In this document: in pieces, positions 42,981 through 52,870 of the stretch
Layout of the letters: every line of letters starts with the position of its first letter
How positions within the stretch are numbered: the first letter of the stretch is position 1
Origin: Bacteroidota bacterium
GTDB lineage: Bacteria > Bacteroidota > Bacteroidia > Chitinophagales > Chitinophagaceae
Length of the DNA: 64,000 nt
Direction of reading: 5' to 3'
Assembly: GCA_947460175.1 (NCBI GenBank)
Contig: CANHGW010000006.1
Span: 39,569 to 103,568, forward strand
Program-made: the position numbers and the translations under genes
The notes under the pieces: generated by a model
What the model was told of the DNA's origin: nothing
The model's database searches: none
The model's input: the letters and a program-made list of their open reading frames with translations, nothing else

Positions 42981-45900
42981 TTAGTTCAAACTTCTGAAAT
43001 CGACCGGTACAAGCTTGCTCACACCTGCTTCTTGCATGGTAACACCATAGATTACATCCACACTTGCCATGGTTTGCTTATTGTGCGTTACAATGATGAA
43101 CTGTGAGTTGTCGGAGAACTGACGTATCATTTTAGTAAATTTACCTACATTGGCATCATCCAATGGGGCATCTACCTCATCGAGTATACAGAATGGCGCT
43201 GGCTTGATCAAATAAATGGCAAAGAGGAAGGCTGCGGAAGTCAATGTTTTTTCTCCACCCGAAAGTTGTGTAATGGTACTTGGTTTTTTCCCTTTTGGTT
43301 GAGCATATATTTCGATGGTCGTATCAGCGAGATTTTCTGGATCGACCAATTTCATATCGCACATATCATCGTTGGTAAACAACGCATGGAATACATTGAT
43401 GAAATTTTCTTTAACACGTTCGAATGTTTCTTTGAATTTTTGGTTGGCCGTCAGTTCTACTTCTTCTATCGTTTTGAGAAGGCTTTCTTTGGCATTTGTC
43501 AAATCGGCTTTTTGTTCTTGTATGAAATCGTATCGGCTTTTCATTTCGCGAAAAGCTTCCACGGCCATGGGATTTACATCCCCTAAATTTTCAATACGCT
43601 TTTTGAGTTTTTCTACTTCGGTATTGAGTTCTTCTATGGTTTGTTCGCCTGTACGTGCTTGCTTCAGCACTTCATCCAATTCAATTTTAAATTCTACATA
43701 GAGTCGTTCTTTCATCGAACTCAACTGCAATTTCATGTCAGTTAATTTATCTTTGATAGATGTAAGATGTGTTTCTGCATGTTCTTTTTCTCTACGTTTC
43801 TTGTTAAGTTCAGTTTCTTTTTCGGCCAATTGATTTCTGAAATTGTAAAAAGCTTGATCTTTTTCATTTAAGTTTTTCTCACTTACTTCTTTTTCTTGCA
43901 TACTTGTGTACAATTGATCTTGCAAGGTTTTGAGTTGTACATCCGTTTCAGTCAATTGTAGATTTGTATCAATGAGTTGTTGTTCACTATTGACAATTTT
44001 TAATTGAAGGTCCTCCAATTGTTTTTCACGAATGCCACGCTCATTGTTGATTTCGTTGATACGACTTTGTTGTCGTGTAATGATGATATTGTGTTGATTA
44101 TACTCTTCGTTGGTTTTATTGTATTCGGCTTCGGCTTGCGAAAATTTCTCCTGACTCATTTGAAGATTCCCAAACGTCAAGGTCATTTGTTGTTTCATTT
44201 CGCCATAGAGTTGTTGAGTCTCCTCTATAGATTTTTTGGTATGATCGAGTTGCTCTGTGAGCTGTTGAATCCTTGTTTGAGATTGTTGTATTTGTTGGTT
44301 GAAGTTTTCAATTCGATGTTCAAGTTGAACAATTGTATTCTCGAGTCGATTGATTTCTTCGCGTGTTTTTTTCAACTGATCATCTTTCAATTCTTGGTTA
44401 TAACCAACAATAAGATTTTGTGTTTCGGATATTTGTAACTTATAATGTTGGACAGATTCTGTTAAAAGCTTAATGTCTTCATTTAGTTTTTCTAAACGTT
44501 GTGTACGTCCAATTTTATTGCCTTCAAATAATCCAACAGAACCACCTACAATGCGTTTGCTGGTTTTGAATCCTGTGCCATCTTTTTGAATTAATACGGC
44601 ATTACCAACCTGTGATACATTCATTTCATCTGCAATGCAAACATTGTGAAGCAAGTAATTGAGCAAGGCTTTGTATTTGTCTTTGCAAGTCAATACATTC
44701 ATAGCAGGGATTGAACCTTCGGGATATATTTCTTCGGTAGTTTTACTAACAATTTCAGACAAGATAAAAAAGCCTGCTTTACCTTTTTTATTTCCTTTTA
44801 ATAAATCGATGGCTTGATAACCTTGTTCGGGCGTGTCGACTACGTAATAGTTCAGGTATTTATCCAGATAGCCTTCAATACAAGTACGATAATCATCTTG
44901 TACATTGAATACTTCTGAAAGTAGGAGAGCACCATGATTCCAGCTATTGTTTTTGTTCAAAAATTTAATACTATCGGGATAGCCTTCAAGACTATCGACC
45001 AATGATTTTAATAGGTTGTATTCATTTTGTTTTGAATCTAATTTTCTATTTTCTTCAAATTGTTTGACTCTTAATTCCTCCAATTGTGCCTGGGATGAAA
45101 GTAATTTTTCGGTGGCCTCATCTTGTCGACGCTGAAGGTCGGACATTTGCATTCGCTTTTCTTCAAGTTGAGTTGCAAACTCCGATTTTTGAGATTCTTG
45201 TTTTGTAATTTCAACTTCACGATTTTTGTTTTCTTCTTCTAGCTGATGAATCGATCGTTGTTGGTTATTGATATTATTTTCTGCAATAGCTACTTTCTTT
45301 TCAGCGTCAAATTGTTTGATTTGTAATTGCTGATGTTCTGTACGTAATTTATCCAAATCAGCTTTTTGCTGATCGTAGGTTGAACGTTTTTCGTCGAGAT
45401 TTTCACGAAGGTCTTCTAATTTTGTTTTAAACGTCTTGAGTGTATCTTCTTCAGTAGCCAATCGTTTTTGAGCATCATCTGTTGCGTTTAGCAAAAGTTG
45501 TGTTTGTGTATTCGATTCTGTAATGGCGTGTTGAATATTTTTAATCAATTGATTTAGATGTTCAATACGTTGCGTCGAAAGGTTTTTATGGTTCTCCATT
45601 TGTCGTAGTTTATCTACGAGTTCATTGAAGGTTTTTTGGAGTGAATGTAATTCATCTTCGCGTTTAGTCAATTCTAGTTTTTGGGCTTCAAGTTCAGCAC
45701 CTTCTTTAGAAATAACTGTATCAAGGGCTAATATCTTGTCTACTTCATGTTGCTGTTGAGTATTTAAATCTTGATACGAAGAATTAAAATCTTCCAAGGA
45801 AGCTTTTACAAACTCAACACTCACATCTCGGTATTCGCCTTTTATTTGATGGTATTTTTCGGCTTTCTTTGCTTGGCTTTCGAGCGTGCGAAGGTTGTTG

Positions 45901-46496
45901 GAAATTTCAAATAGTAAATCTTCAATACGATTTAAATCTTGCTCAGTAGCATCTAGCTTTTGTTTAGCTTCTTTTTTTCTGGTTTTATAAATCGAAATTC
46001 CAGCAGCTTGCTCCAACATTCGTCTACGACTATTCTCTTTATCTTTGATAATATCGTCTACCATGCCTAATTCGATAATGGAATAACTATCGGAAGTGAC
46101 TCCTGTATCCATAAACAAATTGGTAATGTCTTTCAATCGGCAGGTTACATCATTGAGGCGATATTCACTTTCGCCATTTTTATAAAATTTACGTGAGATT
46201 GTAACTGTATTGAATTCAGTAGGAAGTAAATTTTTTGTATTCTCAAAAGTGAGGGCTACCTCTGCCAAGCCTGATCCATTTCTAGTTTTGGACCCGTTAA
46301 AAATTAAATCTTCAAGATTGTCCGATCGAAGAGTTTTGATTTTATGTTCACCAATAACCCATCGAATAGCATCAACAATATTTGATTTGCCACAACCATT
46401 GGGTCCTACTATTCCTGTAATTTGATTATCTAAATTGATGACTGTCTTGTCAGCAAAACTCTTAAATCCTTTTATTTCTAATGTCTTCAGTCGCAC
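42981..46496 (-). CDS. smc: Chromosome segregation protein SMC
   Basis: Large ATPase of the SMC-ScpAB condensin that compacts and segregates the chromosome. The 1171-residue chain has Walker A GPNGCGKSNI (31-40), a first coiled coil (about 170-500), a hinge (about 510-640: CIEGYLDKYLNYYVVDTPEQ, KAGFFILSE, GFKTSKRIVGGS), a second coiled coil, and the C-terminal head with signature LSGGEKTLTSAAFLFAI and Walker B FCILDEVDAPLDDANV. Length matches bacterial SMC. GTG start at 46496 gives the canonical N-terminus MRLKTLEIKGFKSFAD. Followed by yjbR in the same direction. Confidence 0.97.
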   Translation of the reverse strand: MRLKTLEIKGFKSFADKTVINLDNQITGIVGPNGCGKSNIVDAIRWVIGEHKIKTLRSDNLEDLIFNGSKTRNGSGLAEVALTFENTKNLLPTEFNTVTISRKFYKNGESEYRLNDVTCRLKDITNLFMDTGVTSDSYSIIELGMVDDIIKDKENSRRRMLEQAAGISIYKTRKKEAKQKLDATEQDLNRIEDLLFEISNNLRTLESQAKKAEKYHQIKGEYRDVSVEFVKASLEDFNSSYQDLNTQQQHEVDKILALDTVISKEGAELEAQKLELTKREDELHSLQKTFNELVDKLRQMENHKNLSTQRIEHLNQLIKNIQHAITESNTQTQLLLNATDDAQKRLATEEDTLKTFKTKLEDLRENLDEKRSTYDQQKADLDKLRTEHQQLQIKQFDAEKKVAIAENNINNQQRSIHQLEEENKNREVEITKQESQKSEFATQLEEKRMQMSDLQRRQDEATEKLLSSQAQLEELRVKQFEENRKLDSKQNEYNLLKSLVDSLEGYPDSIKFLNKNNSWNHGALLLSEVFNVQDDYRTCIEGYLDKYLNYYVVDTPEQGYQAIDLLKGNKKGKAGFFILSEIVSKTTEEIYPEGSIPAMNVLTCKDKYKALLNYLLHNVCIADEMNVSQVGNAVLIQKDGTGFKTSKRIVGGSVGLFEGNKIGRTQRLEKLNEDIKLLTESVQHYKLQISETQNLIVGYNQELKDDQLKKTREEINRLENTIVQLEHRIENFNQQIQQSQTRIQQLTEQLDHTKKSIEETQQLYGEMKQQMTLTFGNLQMSQEKFSQAEAEYNKTNEEYNQHNIIITRQQSRINEINNERGIREKQLEDLQLKIVNSEQQLIDTNLQLTETDVQLKTLQDQLYTSMQEKEVSEKNLNEKDQAFYNFRNQLAEKETELNKKRREKEHAETHLTSIKDKLTDMKLQLSSMKERLYVEFKIELDEVLKQARTGEQTIEELNTEVEKLKKRIENLGDVNPMAVEAFREMKSRYDFIQEQKADLTNAKESLLKTIEEVELTANQKFKETFERVKENFINVFHALFTNDDMCDMKLVDPENLADTTIEIYAQPKGKKPSTITQLSGGEKTLTSAAFLFAIYLIKPAPFCILDEVDAPLDDANVGKFTKMIRQFSDNSQFIIVTHNKQTMASVDVIYGVTMQEAGVSKLVPVDFRSLN

Positions 46497-46631
46497 TTTT
46501 CGCTATTTTAGGGCTCGAATATACTTTTTTGTACATCGATTTTGAAATTCCCTCACATGAAAAATGGACTATGTGTGTAATTGAGAAAAAAGTACGTATA
46601 ATATGTGGATAACTCGTGTTTTAATACACAA

Positions 46632-47090
46632 TCAATACGCATTAAGCCAATTATCAAGTTTATAAAGTCTTGATTTCTTTACTTTCAATTGTTTAATCAA
46701 AGGATGTTTGGGGTTTATTAAATAATTCCATTCTAAGGGTATTACGACAGAAGGGACTTTGAGTGCAAGGTTATGTTTTGCTTGTAGAAAATGTTCGCCT
46801 ATGTGACGAGTATAAGGGATGTCTGAATTCCATCCATTTTTTAATTTTTTTGTATCCAATTGACTTATTAATTCGTCGGGCAATTCAAGTTCAATTAAAT
46901 GAAAATCGGGCATTTGTGTATGTTCGTTGATATTTAGGTTGACCAAGGTTTCTACAACGATGAGTGAAATGTGATTACTTGCATATACAGCTTTGGTTCC
47001 TTTTGCATTCCATCGCCCACCATGTAACTCAGCTCCAATCCCTGAGTGGTCATGCTTGTATTCAGTATTGCATAATCGATATATAGTCAT
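46632..47090 (-). CDS. RES-domain toxin
   Basis: Toxin of a RES-Xre type II toxin-antitoxin pair; characterised RES toxins degrade NAD+ using an ADP-ribosyltransferase-like fold. The 152-residue chain has IYRLCNTEY (Arg near the start), GGRWNAKGTKAVYASNHISL (RES signature with Arg, Trp, Tyr, Ser) and VVETLVNLN with the conserved Glu. KVPSVVIPLEWNYLINPKHP is the family's C-terminal motif. Length matches RES toxins (about 150-160). Its ATG overlaps the antitoxin stop by one base (TAATG), giving coupled translation. Confidence 0.9.
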   Translation of the reverse strand: MTIYRLCNTEYKHDHSGIGAELHGGRWNAKGTKAVYASNHISLIVVETLVNLNINEHTQMPDFHLIELELPDELISQLDTKKLKNGWNSDIPYTRHIGEHFLQAKHNLALKVPSVVIPLEWNYLINPKHPLIKQLKVKKSRLYKLDNWLNAY

Positions 47091-47566
47091 TATGATAGTA
47101 TTCCATGTTCAATGCGTCCTATAATATCAATTAATTCTTGTATGCCATCATAGGAGGTTATAAGCTCTTTGGGTTGAATAGGGTGTAAAGCAACTGGTTT
47201 GCTTCTAAGCCAAGTTTTAAAACCGTTTCCAAATAATTTATTGCCTTTATCGATTAATTTTTCTACATGAAGTACACGCTCAATATGCAATCCGTTGAAT
47301 TCGGCATTTTCGATAGCATATCTATGAATGGTACGTTCACTCATATGCAATATTTGCCCCCATTCTACAATAGTGAAAGGCCCTTTTTCGGCAATGAGTT
47401 TAAAATCTTGATATGTAAAAGGTTTTTTAGGCGCATTGAGATGAATAGGAGTTGAATCAGATGGTGCATTCTTTGAAGGTACAAACTTCTTAGTACTTTC
47501 TTTTTTCTGAGGTTGGGTATTAGGCCTTTTAGAACTTGGCATTCGGTCACTATTTTTTTCGTTCAT
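47090..47566 (-). CDS. Xre/MbcA/ParS-type antitoxin of the RES pair
   Basis: A 158-residue antitoxin. The first 45 residues are Lys/Ser/Pro-rich and probably disordered (KRPNTQPQKKESTKKFVPSK). A helix-turn-helix follows (ILHMSERTIHRYAIENAEFN, about residues 70-90), and then the DUF2384 toxin-binding region (KGNKLFGNGFKTWLRSKPVA, LITSYDGIQELIDIIGRIEHG). The unusually long basic N-terminus is worth noting. ATG 47566 sits 30 bp after a TACCTTTG promoter that overlaps inverted repeats, as expected for autoregulation. Confidence 0.88.
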   Translation of the reverse strand: MNEKNSDRMPSSKRPNTQPQKKESTKKFVPSKNAPSDSTPIHLNAPKKPFTYQDFKLIAEKGPFTIVEWGQILHMSERTIHRYAIENAEFNGLHIERVLHVEKLIDKGNKLFGNGFKTWLRSKPVALHPIQPKELITSYDGIQELIDIIGRIEHGILS

Positions 47567-47587
47567 AAATATTGTTGTATACTAACT

Positions 47588-47627
47588 CTTTGGAACAAAG
47601 GTATAATATCAATATTAAGTACTCAAA
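47588..47627 (-). promoter_or_regulatory. Promoter and candidate operators of the RES-Xre operon
   Basis: On the minus strand TTTG (47624-47627), a 20-base spacer and TACCTTTG (47596-47603) form a full consensus promoter. A perfect inverted repeat CTTTG-GAA-CAAAG (47588-47600) overlaps the -7 box, and TAATAT-CA-ATATTA (47604-47617) fills the spacer. Both are candidate antitoxin binding sites. Confidence 0.65.
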
Positions 47628-47671
47628 TGAAGTATCCTTAAGTGGAATAATTTTAACAAATTTCTTATCTA

Positions 47672-50041
47672 CTACTTAGCAATAATTAATTTTTTTCGTT
47701 CAATTTTAGCTGATTTATTATGTTGTATTTCTACCCAATAGATTCCATTTTGTAAATGGCTAATATTGATGGTATTCATGTCGGTTAAATTGGAAGACAT
47801 GCATCGTTTACCTTCTAAACTATAGATAGTCATTTGGTTCCCTTCTTTAGAATTTAAAAGAATGTTCAATTCGTCACTCGCTGGATTTGGGTAAATTGAA
47901 TGGATGTTTTCATCGTATAATGCAGAAGTGCCTAATCCTGTTTTTACAATTTTATTGATTACGACATCATCCATATTGAACCCTTGCATATTGAGGCCAG
48001 CATCACTTTTGAAAAGCCATTGAAGAAGAATATTTTTGCCTATGTATGCATCTAAATTTACTATTTCATGAACCCAATCAGATACAACGCCAGTATAGAC
48101 TACATCTGTTCCTAGATTTGTGTTCGCAGTGATTTGAGTGTAAGGAGTGCATAGCACATTCCAACTAATTCCATTATCTTCTGAAACAGATAAGGCTACA
48201 TAATCGTAGCTGTTTTCCAATTCCCATTTTGTTTTGTAATTCAATTCTGCACGTAAGGCATCGGTAAGATTGATAGATGAAGCAGTGCTTAATTCTTTTG
48301 TTTGATTGCCAGTATAAGCACCAGAGGCATTTTCAGCAAAGCTACTTCCTGATGAATAGAATTGAGTATTGTCAAGTGCCCAGCCACTATTGGTCCAATT
48401 GGCAAACGATGTACAATTGTCATTCATTATATTTTGAACATTGCCGTAAAATACACTGACAGTATCATCATGACTATTGATGCCATTGCTGACAGATAAT
48501 ACAAATTTCAATTCAGTATTATTGGGAACTGAACCACTTAATGTATAGCTGATAGAATCAATTAGTGGAACGCCTAATGTAAGAGCAGAATATGTTTTAG
48601 GTGCACCTGTTACTGATACAAAAGGAGATAGCGCTGTTATACTAACATTGAAAGTTGCAGGATTTTCTAATCCGAGTCTAGTAATAGTATACTTGATAGA
48701 ATTCGTCATTGTATTGCTTAATCGAGGTGTTACATCACGAAGTTTGGCGTATTTTAAAAGAAATTCAGCTACAGTAATATTCATATAATTGGATTCTTCA
48801 CACAAGGGCAAAATACGATTTAAGGCTGGCCAAAATCCATCGGTAGAGTTTCCAACTTCAGGTGTCATTGCAAAAATGAGGGGCTTGGAAATTACATCGC
48901 CATACATCCAATCATCGCTACTGCCATTGGTTGAGTAGCCCACAGTTTCGAGATCAGTGCCATATTTGTAAGCATTGTATTTTGTTAATTCACTCGAAAA
49001 TTCACGATAGGCCAATGAGTCATCGCAATTTTTACCAAGATAACCCCAAGGGTATACAATCAAGTTGCTGTATGTATGGTAGTTTACAGCAAATTTGAAT
49101 TGATGGGCATTGCAAAAATCACGAATAGCTTGGGTTTCTGGTTCGCTGAATCCTGAAGTTCCACGATAAGTGTCAGAATTTGCATTGGGTGAAGAGCCAC
49201 TGTTGTTAAAGCCCCAACCTAAACCATAATTTCTATTTAGATCTACACCCCAAGTGCCACCGCCATTATTTCGTCTGTTTTTACGCCACATACCACCACC
49301 ATTTGGGTTGGTTGTTTGATTGTACAAGTAGCCATCAGGATTGACAATTGGCACAAAATACATTTCAAGATTATCAACTAGGTATTTAATATGTGAATTA
49401 GAGTTGTAGTTTTCGCATAAATAATACATGTAATAAATCAATTGTGTAAGCGAACAAGCTTCTCTTGCATGATGAATCGAATTGTATAAAATTTCTGGTT
49501 CGGGTTCATCAGTGTTCGGATTGTCTGATATTTTTAACCAATAAATATTTTTTCCTTCAGTGGTTGTATAGTTACCTATTGCTTGCTTTACAGTTACAAT
49601 GTTTGGATAAAGTATGGCAAGTGAATCAATTTTATTGATAGCTTCTTGATAAGTAAAATAGCCACCCATACTGCCATAGTTAAATCCTGCAGGAGTGATA
49701 TAATCAGGCTGTAAGCCAGTACATTTACCGCCTCTTACTTTTTTTTCGTTTTTTTTTGCAGGTTGTTTATTTCTATCTGCATAAAATTTGCTTACATCAT
49801 CAATGATAATTTTATAGGGTATATGGTTTTTCTTTAATACCGATATGTCATTGGGCGACAAGTCGCTTTCAAAAGATGTGTTTTTGATATATTCGCCATG
49901 ATCAACTTCTAGCCCTAATTCCTGAAGTGAAATCATGGTTGTGGTTTCAGACAATGTGATTTTTACACGAGAATATTTTTCTTGCGCAATAGCTATCGTT
50001 GAAAAAAAAGTAAATAAAATAAAAAGAATATTTTTTATCAT
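47672..50041 (-). CDS. Secreted M14 zinc carboxypeptidase with T9SS tail
   Basis: A 789-residue exported peptidase. Signal MIKNILFILFTFFSTIAIAQ and a propeptide-like region precede the M14 domain (about 115-430). The domain carries NSIHHAREACSLTQ (zinc HxxE), NPDGYLYNQ, WRKNRRNNGGGTWGVDLNRN (substrate-binding Asn-Arg), VNYHTYSNLIVYPWG (third zinc His) and FAMTPEVGNS (catalytic Glu). A beta-sandwich region with a MAM/jelly-roll-like part follows (NCTSFANWTNSGWALDN, LQWLFKSDAGLNMQGFNMDD), then a T9SS type A tail (IYPNPASDELNILLN, LQNGIYWVEI). Likely a surface or extracellular exopeptidase for nutrient peptides. Confidence 0.92.
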   Translation of the reverse strand: MIKNILFILFTFFSTIAIAQEKYSRVKITLSETTTMISLQELGLEVDHGEYIKNTSFESDLSPNDISVLKKNHIPYKIIIDDVSKFYADRNKQPAKKNEKKVRGGKCTGLQPDYITPAGFNYGSMGGYFTYQEAINKIDSLAILYPNIVTVKQAIGNYTTTEGKNIYWLKISDNPNTDEPEPEILYNSIHHAREACSLTQLIYYMYYLCENYNSNSHIKYLVDNLEMYFVPIVNPDGYLYNQTTNPNGGGMWRKNRRNNGGGTWGVDLNRNYGLGWGFNNSGSSPNANSDTYRGTSGFSEPETQAIRDFCNAHQFKFAVNYHTYSNLIVYPWGYLGKNCDDSLAYREFSSELTKYNAYKYGTDLETVGYSTNGSSDDWMYGDVISKPLIFAMTPEVGNSTDGFWPALNRILPLCEESNYMNITVAEFLLKYAKLRDVTPRLSNTMTNSIKYTITRLGLENPATFNVSITALSPFVSVTGAPKTYSALTLGVPLIDSISYTLSGSVPNNTELKFVLSVSNGINSHDDTVSVFYGNVQNIMNDNCTSFANWTNSGWALDNTQFYSSGSSFAENASGAYTGNQTKELSTASSINLTDALRAELNYKTKWELENSYDYVALSVSEDNGISWNVLCTPYTQITANTNLGTDVVYTGVVSDWVHEIVNLDAYIGKNILLQWLFKSDAGLNMQGFNMDDVVINKIVKTGLGTSALYDENIHSIYPNPASDELNILLNSKEGNQMTIYSLEGKRCMSSNLTDMNTINISHLQNGIYWVEIQHNKSAKIERKKLIIAK

Positions 50042-50120
50042 GGTTTCGATTTAAATAATAATTAAAGATAATATTAAAATTGAAATGGCGTACAATCGAT
50101 CAATTATTTAATGAAAGAGA

Positions 50121-51176
50121 TTAATGTGTAATCTGTTGAAGTATCTTTGAAATATCATCATTTGGTGTGACAGAACAAATGATGATTGATTTGCCATTGA
50201 TAGGATTGAGTTTGAACAAATATCGCTGAGATTCAATATCGAGTGGTAATAATGTTAAGCCCCCTTTTTTCTTCACTTTTTTTGAATTGTATGTATCGGG
50301 TAAAGAAGTAAAATGAGATTCATTGAATCCAACATAATAAAAATTATGCTGATAATTCAGTAGGGTAAATGAACCAAATCGAGTACACTTATACAAAATG
50401 CCATTTTGGATATATGCGAATAATTGGAATAAGGGTATTTTAATTTTTTTACGAGTAAGAGTGTCTTGTAATTCGATTTGACCGATATTTTTAATTCCTT
50501 TAATTTTATAATTGCTTAGTTGAGGTTCATTTTTTAAAAGTTGTTCCCATGTGTAGTATAATCCATCCGCACGATTTTCGCTAAAGAAGTCATTGTAATA
50601 TTCTGGTAATTTAGGAGTTTGCTTTATGTTGTCCATTGTTACCGAAGGACCTTTGCTACTGCTATTTTTACTTTTGATCATTGCATAGTTAAATATGTTT
50701 TTTAATTCAAATGCCAAACTGATAGGGAGTAAATAAGTGCTTACAATGCCTGAGGTGTCAGCCGTGTATACCTTGGAATAAGTAAGGTCTTTGTTTTTGA
50801 TATAATAGTCTGCTTGATAAGCAATTCGGCCATATTGCGTGCTACTTCCTTTTATTCGATTTTCCTGTACATAGAGACTTTGTATATTGATGATATATTC
50901 CTGTGTTAAATTTATTCGAGAAGCTATGCTATCATTGAGATATGTAAGTGAGTTGATAAATGGAGTATTCAATTCTACTTTTTTCCATACATCTTTATCG
51001 AATGATTTTATTTTGCCCAATTCGTTTGTATAATCGCGATTGTCAATGACAGTAATTTTTTTCGAAAAAAAAATGATTGATTTATTTGAAGTTAAATGAA
51101 TCGTATCCTGCGATTTGATAGTTGAGATTGTACAACATAATACTACGAGCAATAAAACCATTTTGGAGTGATGCAT
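50121..51176 (-). CDS. Exported protein of unknown function, 351 residues
   Basis: It begins with a signal peptide (MVLLLVVLCCTISTIKSQ, preceded by five residues if ATG 51176 is used; ATG 51161 is an alternative start). The mature part is mostly beta, Lys/Tyr/Ser-rich, with IDNRDYTNELGKIKSFD near the start and FRFGS-like strands (YKCTRFGSFTLLNYQHNFYY) near residue 270. I do not recognise a family. It has no lipobox, membrane segment or T9SS tail, so it is probably periplasmic. It lies 79 bp upstream of the M14 gene in the same direction and just past the rpoD terminator. Confidence 0.65.
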   Translation of the reverse strand: MHHSKMVLLLVVLCCTISTIKSQDTIHLTSNKSIIFFSKKITVIDNRDYTNELGKIKSFDKDVWKKVELNTPFINSLTYLNDSIASRINLTQEYIINIQSLYVQENRIKGSSTQYGRIAYQADYYIKNKDLTYSKVYTADTSGIVSTYLLPISLAFELKNIFNYAMIKSKNSSSKGPSVTMDNIKQTPKLPEYYNDFFSENRADGLYYTWEQLLKNEPQLSNYKIKGIKNIGQIELQDTLTRKKIKIPLFQLFAYIQNGILYKCTRFGSFTLLNYQHNFYYVGFNESHFTSLPDTYNSKKVKKKGGLTLLPLDIESQRYLFKLNPINGKSIIICSVTPNDDISKILQQITH

Positions 51177-51254
51177 ATAAAAGAATAAATCAGTTTACGA
51201 AGTTATAGTTATTTGAGAAAGAATAATTAAAACCATTGGGAATAATAAAAAAAA

Positions 51255-51283
51255 CAAAACCGTTTCAATAAGAAACGGTTTTG
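51255..51283 (-). terminator. Terminator of rpoD
   Basis: CAAAACCGTTTC (51255-51266) pairs perfectly with GAAACGGTTTTG (51272-51283) around AATAA. On the minus strand it is followed by a run of T. Confidence 0.92.
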
Positions 51284-51309
51284 AAAAAATAAAAAAAAAG
51301 AGTTGATGT

Positions 51310-52179
51310 TTAGTTGCCCAAATAGTTTTTAAGCAATTTGCTTCTTGAAGTTGTTCTTAATTTTGTAATGGCCTTGTCTTTGATTTGACGAACACGCTCA
51401 CGTGTAAGACCAAATCGGTCACCGATATCTTCAAGGCTCATTGGATGCTCTTCACCTATTCCAAAAAATAATTTTAAAACATCTTTTTGTCGCTCGGTCA
51501 ATGTACTTAATGAACGATCTATTTCATCTCGCAATGATTCGATATGTTCAAGTTCATTGTCGGTGCTAATAGCATTTGGATTTCGCAATACATCCAACAA
51601 CGTATTTTCTTCACCATCTACAAAGGGTGCATCCACACTTACATGTCGTGCTGCTACACCTAAGGTAGTTTCAATTTCCTCTGTATTGATTTCTAATACG
51701 ATGGCCAATTCTTCTGGTGATGGTTCACGTTGAAATTCTTGTTCTAGTTGCGAATAAGCTTTGTTGATTTTATTGGTCAAACCAACTTTGTTTAAAGGAA
51801 GACGGACAATACGACTTTGCTCTGCTAATGCTTGTAATATGGATTGGCGAATCCACCATACTGCGTAAGAGATGAATTTAAAACCTCTTGTTTCATCAAA
51901 TCGTTGAGCGGCTTTGATAAGTCCTAGGTTTCCTTCATTGATCAAATCGCTCAATGATAAACCTTGATTTTGATATTGTTTTGCAACAGAAACCACAAAT
52001 CGAAGGTTGGCTTTTGTTAATTTTTCAAGGGCACGTTGGTCTCCTTGTTTAATTTTCACGGCTAAGGTTACTTCTTCTTCTGGAGTAATTAAATCAACTT
52101 TTCCTATTTCTTGCAGGTACTTTTCAAGTGATTGACTCTCCCTATTGGTAATGGATTTAGTGATTTTGAGTTGGCGCAT
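51310..52179 (-). CDS. rpoD: Primary sigma factor RpoD (SigA)
   Basis: Housekeeping sigma-70 factor. The 289-residue chain begins [18 protein letters not shown], as in other Bacteroidota, with region 1.2 ([19 protein letters not shown]), region 2 ([31 protein letters not shown]), region 3, and region 4 with the [23 protein letters not shown]. Region 1.1 is absent, the usual state in this phylum, where this sigma reads TTTG/TAnnTTTG promoters like those listed here. ATG 52179 is preferred over 52185 by similarity of the N-terminus. It is a single gene with a full consensus promoter and strong terminator. Confidence 0.96.
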   Translation of the reverse strand: MRQLKITKSITNRESQSLEKYLQEIGKVDLITPEEEVTLAVKIKQGDQRALEKLTKANLRFVVSVAKQYQNQGLSLSDLINEGNLGLIKAAQRFDETRGFKFISYAVWWIRQSILQALAEQSRIVRLPLNKVGLTNKINKAYSQLEQEFQREPSPEELAIVLEINTEEIETTLGVAARHVSVDAPFVDGEENTLLDVLRNPNAISTDNELEHIESLRDEIDRSLSTLTERQKDVLKLFFGIGEEHPMSLEDIGDRFGLTRERVRQIKDKAITKLRTTSRSKLLKNYLGN

Positions 52180-52272
52180 TGACATAAATGGTGTAGATGT
52201 TTTTTCGTTAAAAAATAAATTTAATCAGTTAAAAAATCATTACGTATTGTTCCTCTTTGAACTTTACTATAG

Positions 52273-52304
52273 CAAAAGTATTGTTAAAGTCAATACGACC
52301 AAAA
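52273..52304 (-). promoter_or_regulatory. Promoter of rpoD
   Basis: On the minus strand TTTTG (52300-52304), a 19-base spacer and TACTTTTG (52273-52280) match the consensus. The 5' leader would be about 85-90 bases. Confidence 0.7.
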
Positions 52305-52405
52305 TAAATTTTATAACAAATAGGAAAAAATATGTAAAATACTCAAGAAATAATTTTGATAAATCATATTTTTTTATATTATTGTGCCTACTATAACAAA
52401 AGGCG

Positions 52406-52786
52406 ATGTCGAAAAAATTAAAATATACTCTTGAATTTCAGATTAAATGCTCACCAATGATTCTGTATGAATTTTTAGCTACCCCATCTGGCTTGGGTGA
52501 GTGGTTTGCTGATAAAGTTCAACAAAAAGAAAATAAGTTTCATTTTGAATGGAAAGGAAGTGTTGAAGAAGCAGAAATGATAGCTGCTGAAGAAAATGAA
52601 TATGTAGTATTTAAGTGGGATTGGATGGGCAAAGATGAGTATTTTGAATTTAGAATAGAGAAAAGTCCAGTAACCAATGAAACATTACTTACTGTGACTG
52701 ACTTTGCAGATAAAAATGAAATATCAGACCAAACGCTCTTGTGGGAAGCACAAATACACGATTTGAAACATCGAGTAGGTAGTTAA
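52406..52786 (+). CDS. START/SRPBCC-like (AHSA1-type) domain protein
   Basis: A 126-residue cytosolic single-domain protein with the SRPBCC pattern: LEFQIKCSPMILYEFLATPS at the start, GLGEWFADKV, the central EWKGSVEEAEMI, and FKWDWMGKDEYFEFRIEKS and LLTVTDFADK strands. The closest group is the START-like family of the phylum, whose ligand is unknown. Length is typical (125-135). It is divergent from rpoD. The LptF/LptG-type permease gene follows after 84 bp. Confidence 0.83.
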   Translation: MSKKLKYTLEFQIKCSPMILYEFLATPSGLGEWFADKVQQKENKFHFEWKGSVEEAEMIAAEENEYVVFKWDWMGKDEYFEFRIEKSPVTNETLLTVTDFADKNEISDQTLLWEAQIHDLKHRVGS

Positions 52787-52846
52787 TTTTTAAACTCATT
52801 GATGAGTTTAAGTCTTATTTAACTGGATACATTATTCAGTGTTGGT

Positions 52847-52854
52847 TATTTTTG
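52847..52854 (+). promoter_or_regulatory. -7 promoter box of the LptF/LptG permease-PAP2-kdsB operon
   Basis: TATTTTTG matches TAnnTTTG, 16 bases upstream of the TTG start at 52871. No TTTG -33 box at the usual distance. Confidence 0.45.
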
Positions 52855-52870
52855 CACAAACTCGGTTTTA

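Noticed and set aside
44004..44438. Plus-strand 144-codon frame antisense to smc
   Set aside because: Hydrophobic, Phe/Leu-rich translation is what the complement of a Glu/Lys/Gln-rich coiled coil gives; the real gene on the other strand has full SMC motifs.
47588..47600. CTTTG-GAA-CAAAG as a terminator hairpin
   Set aside because: The stem is only 5 bp, has no T run, and it overlaps a full consensus promoter, so an operator is more likely.
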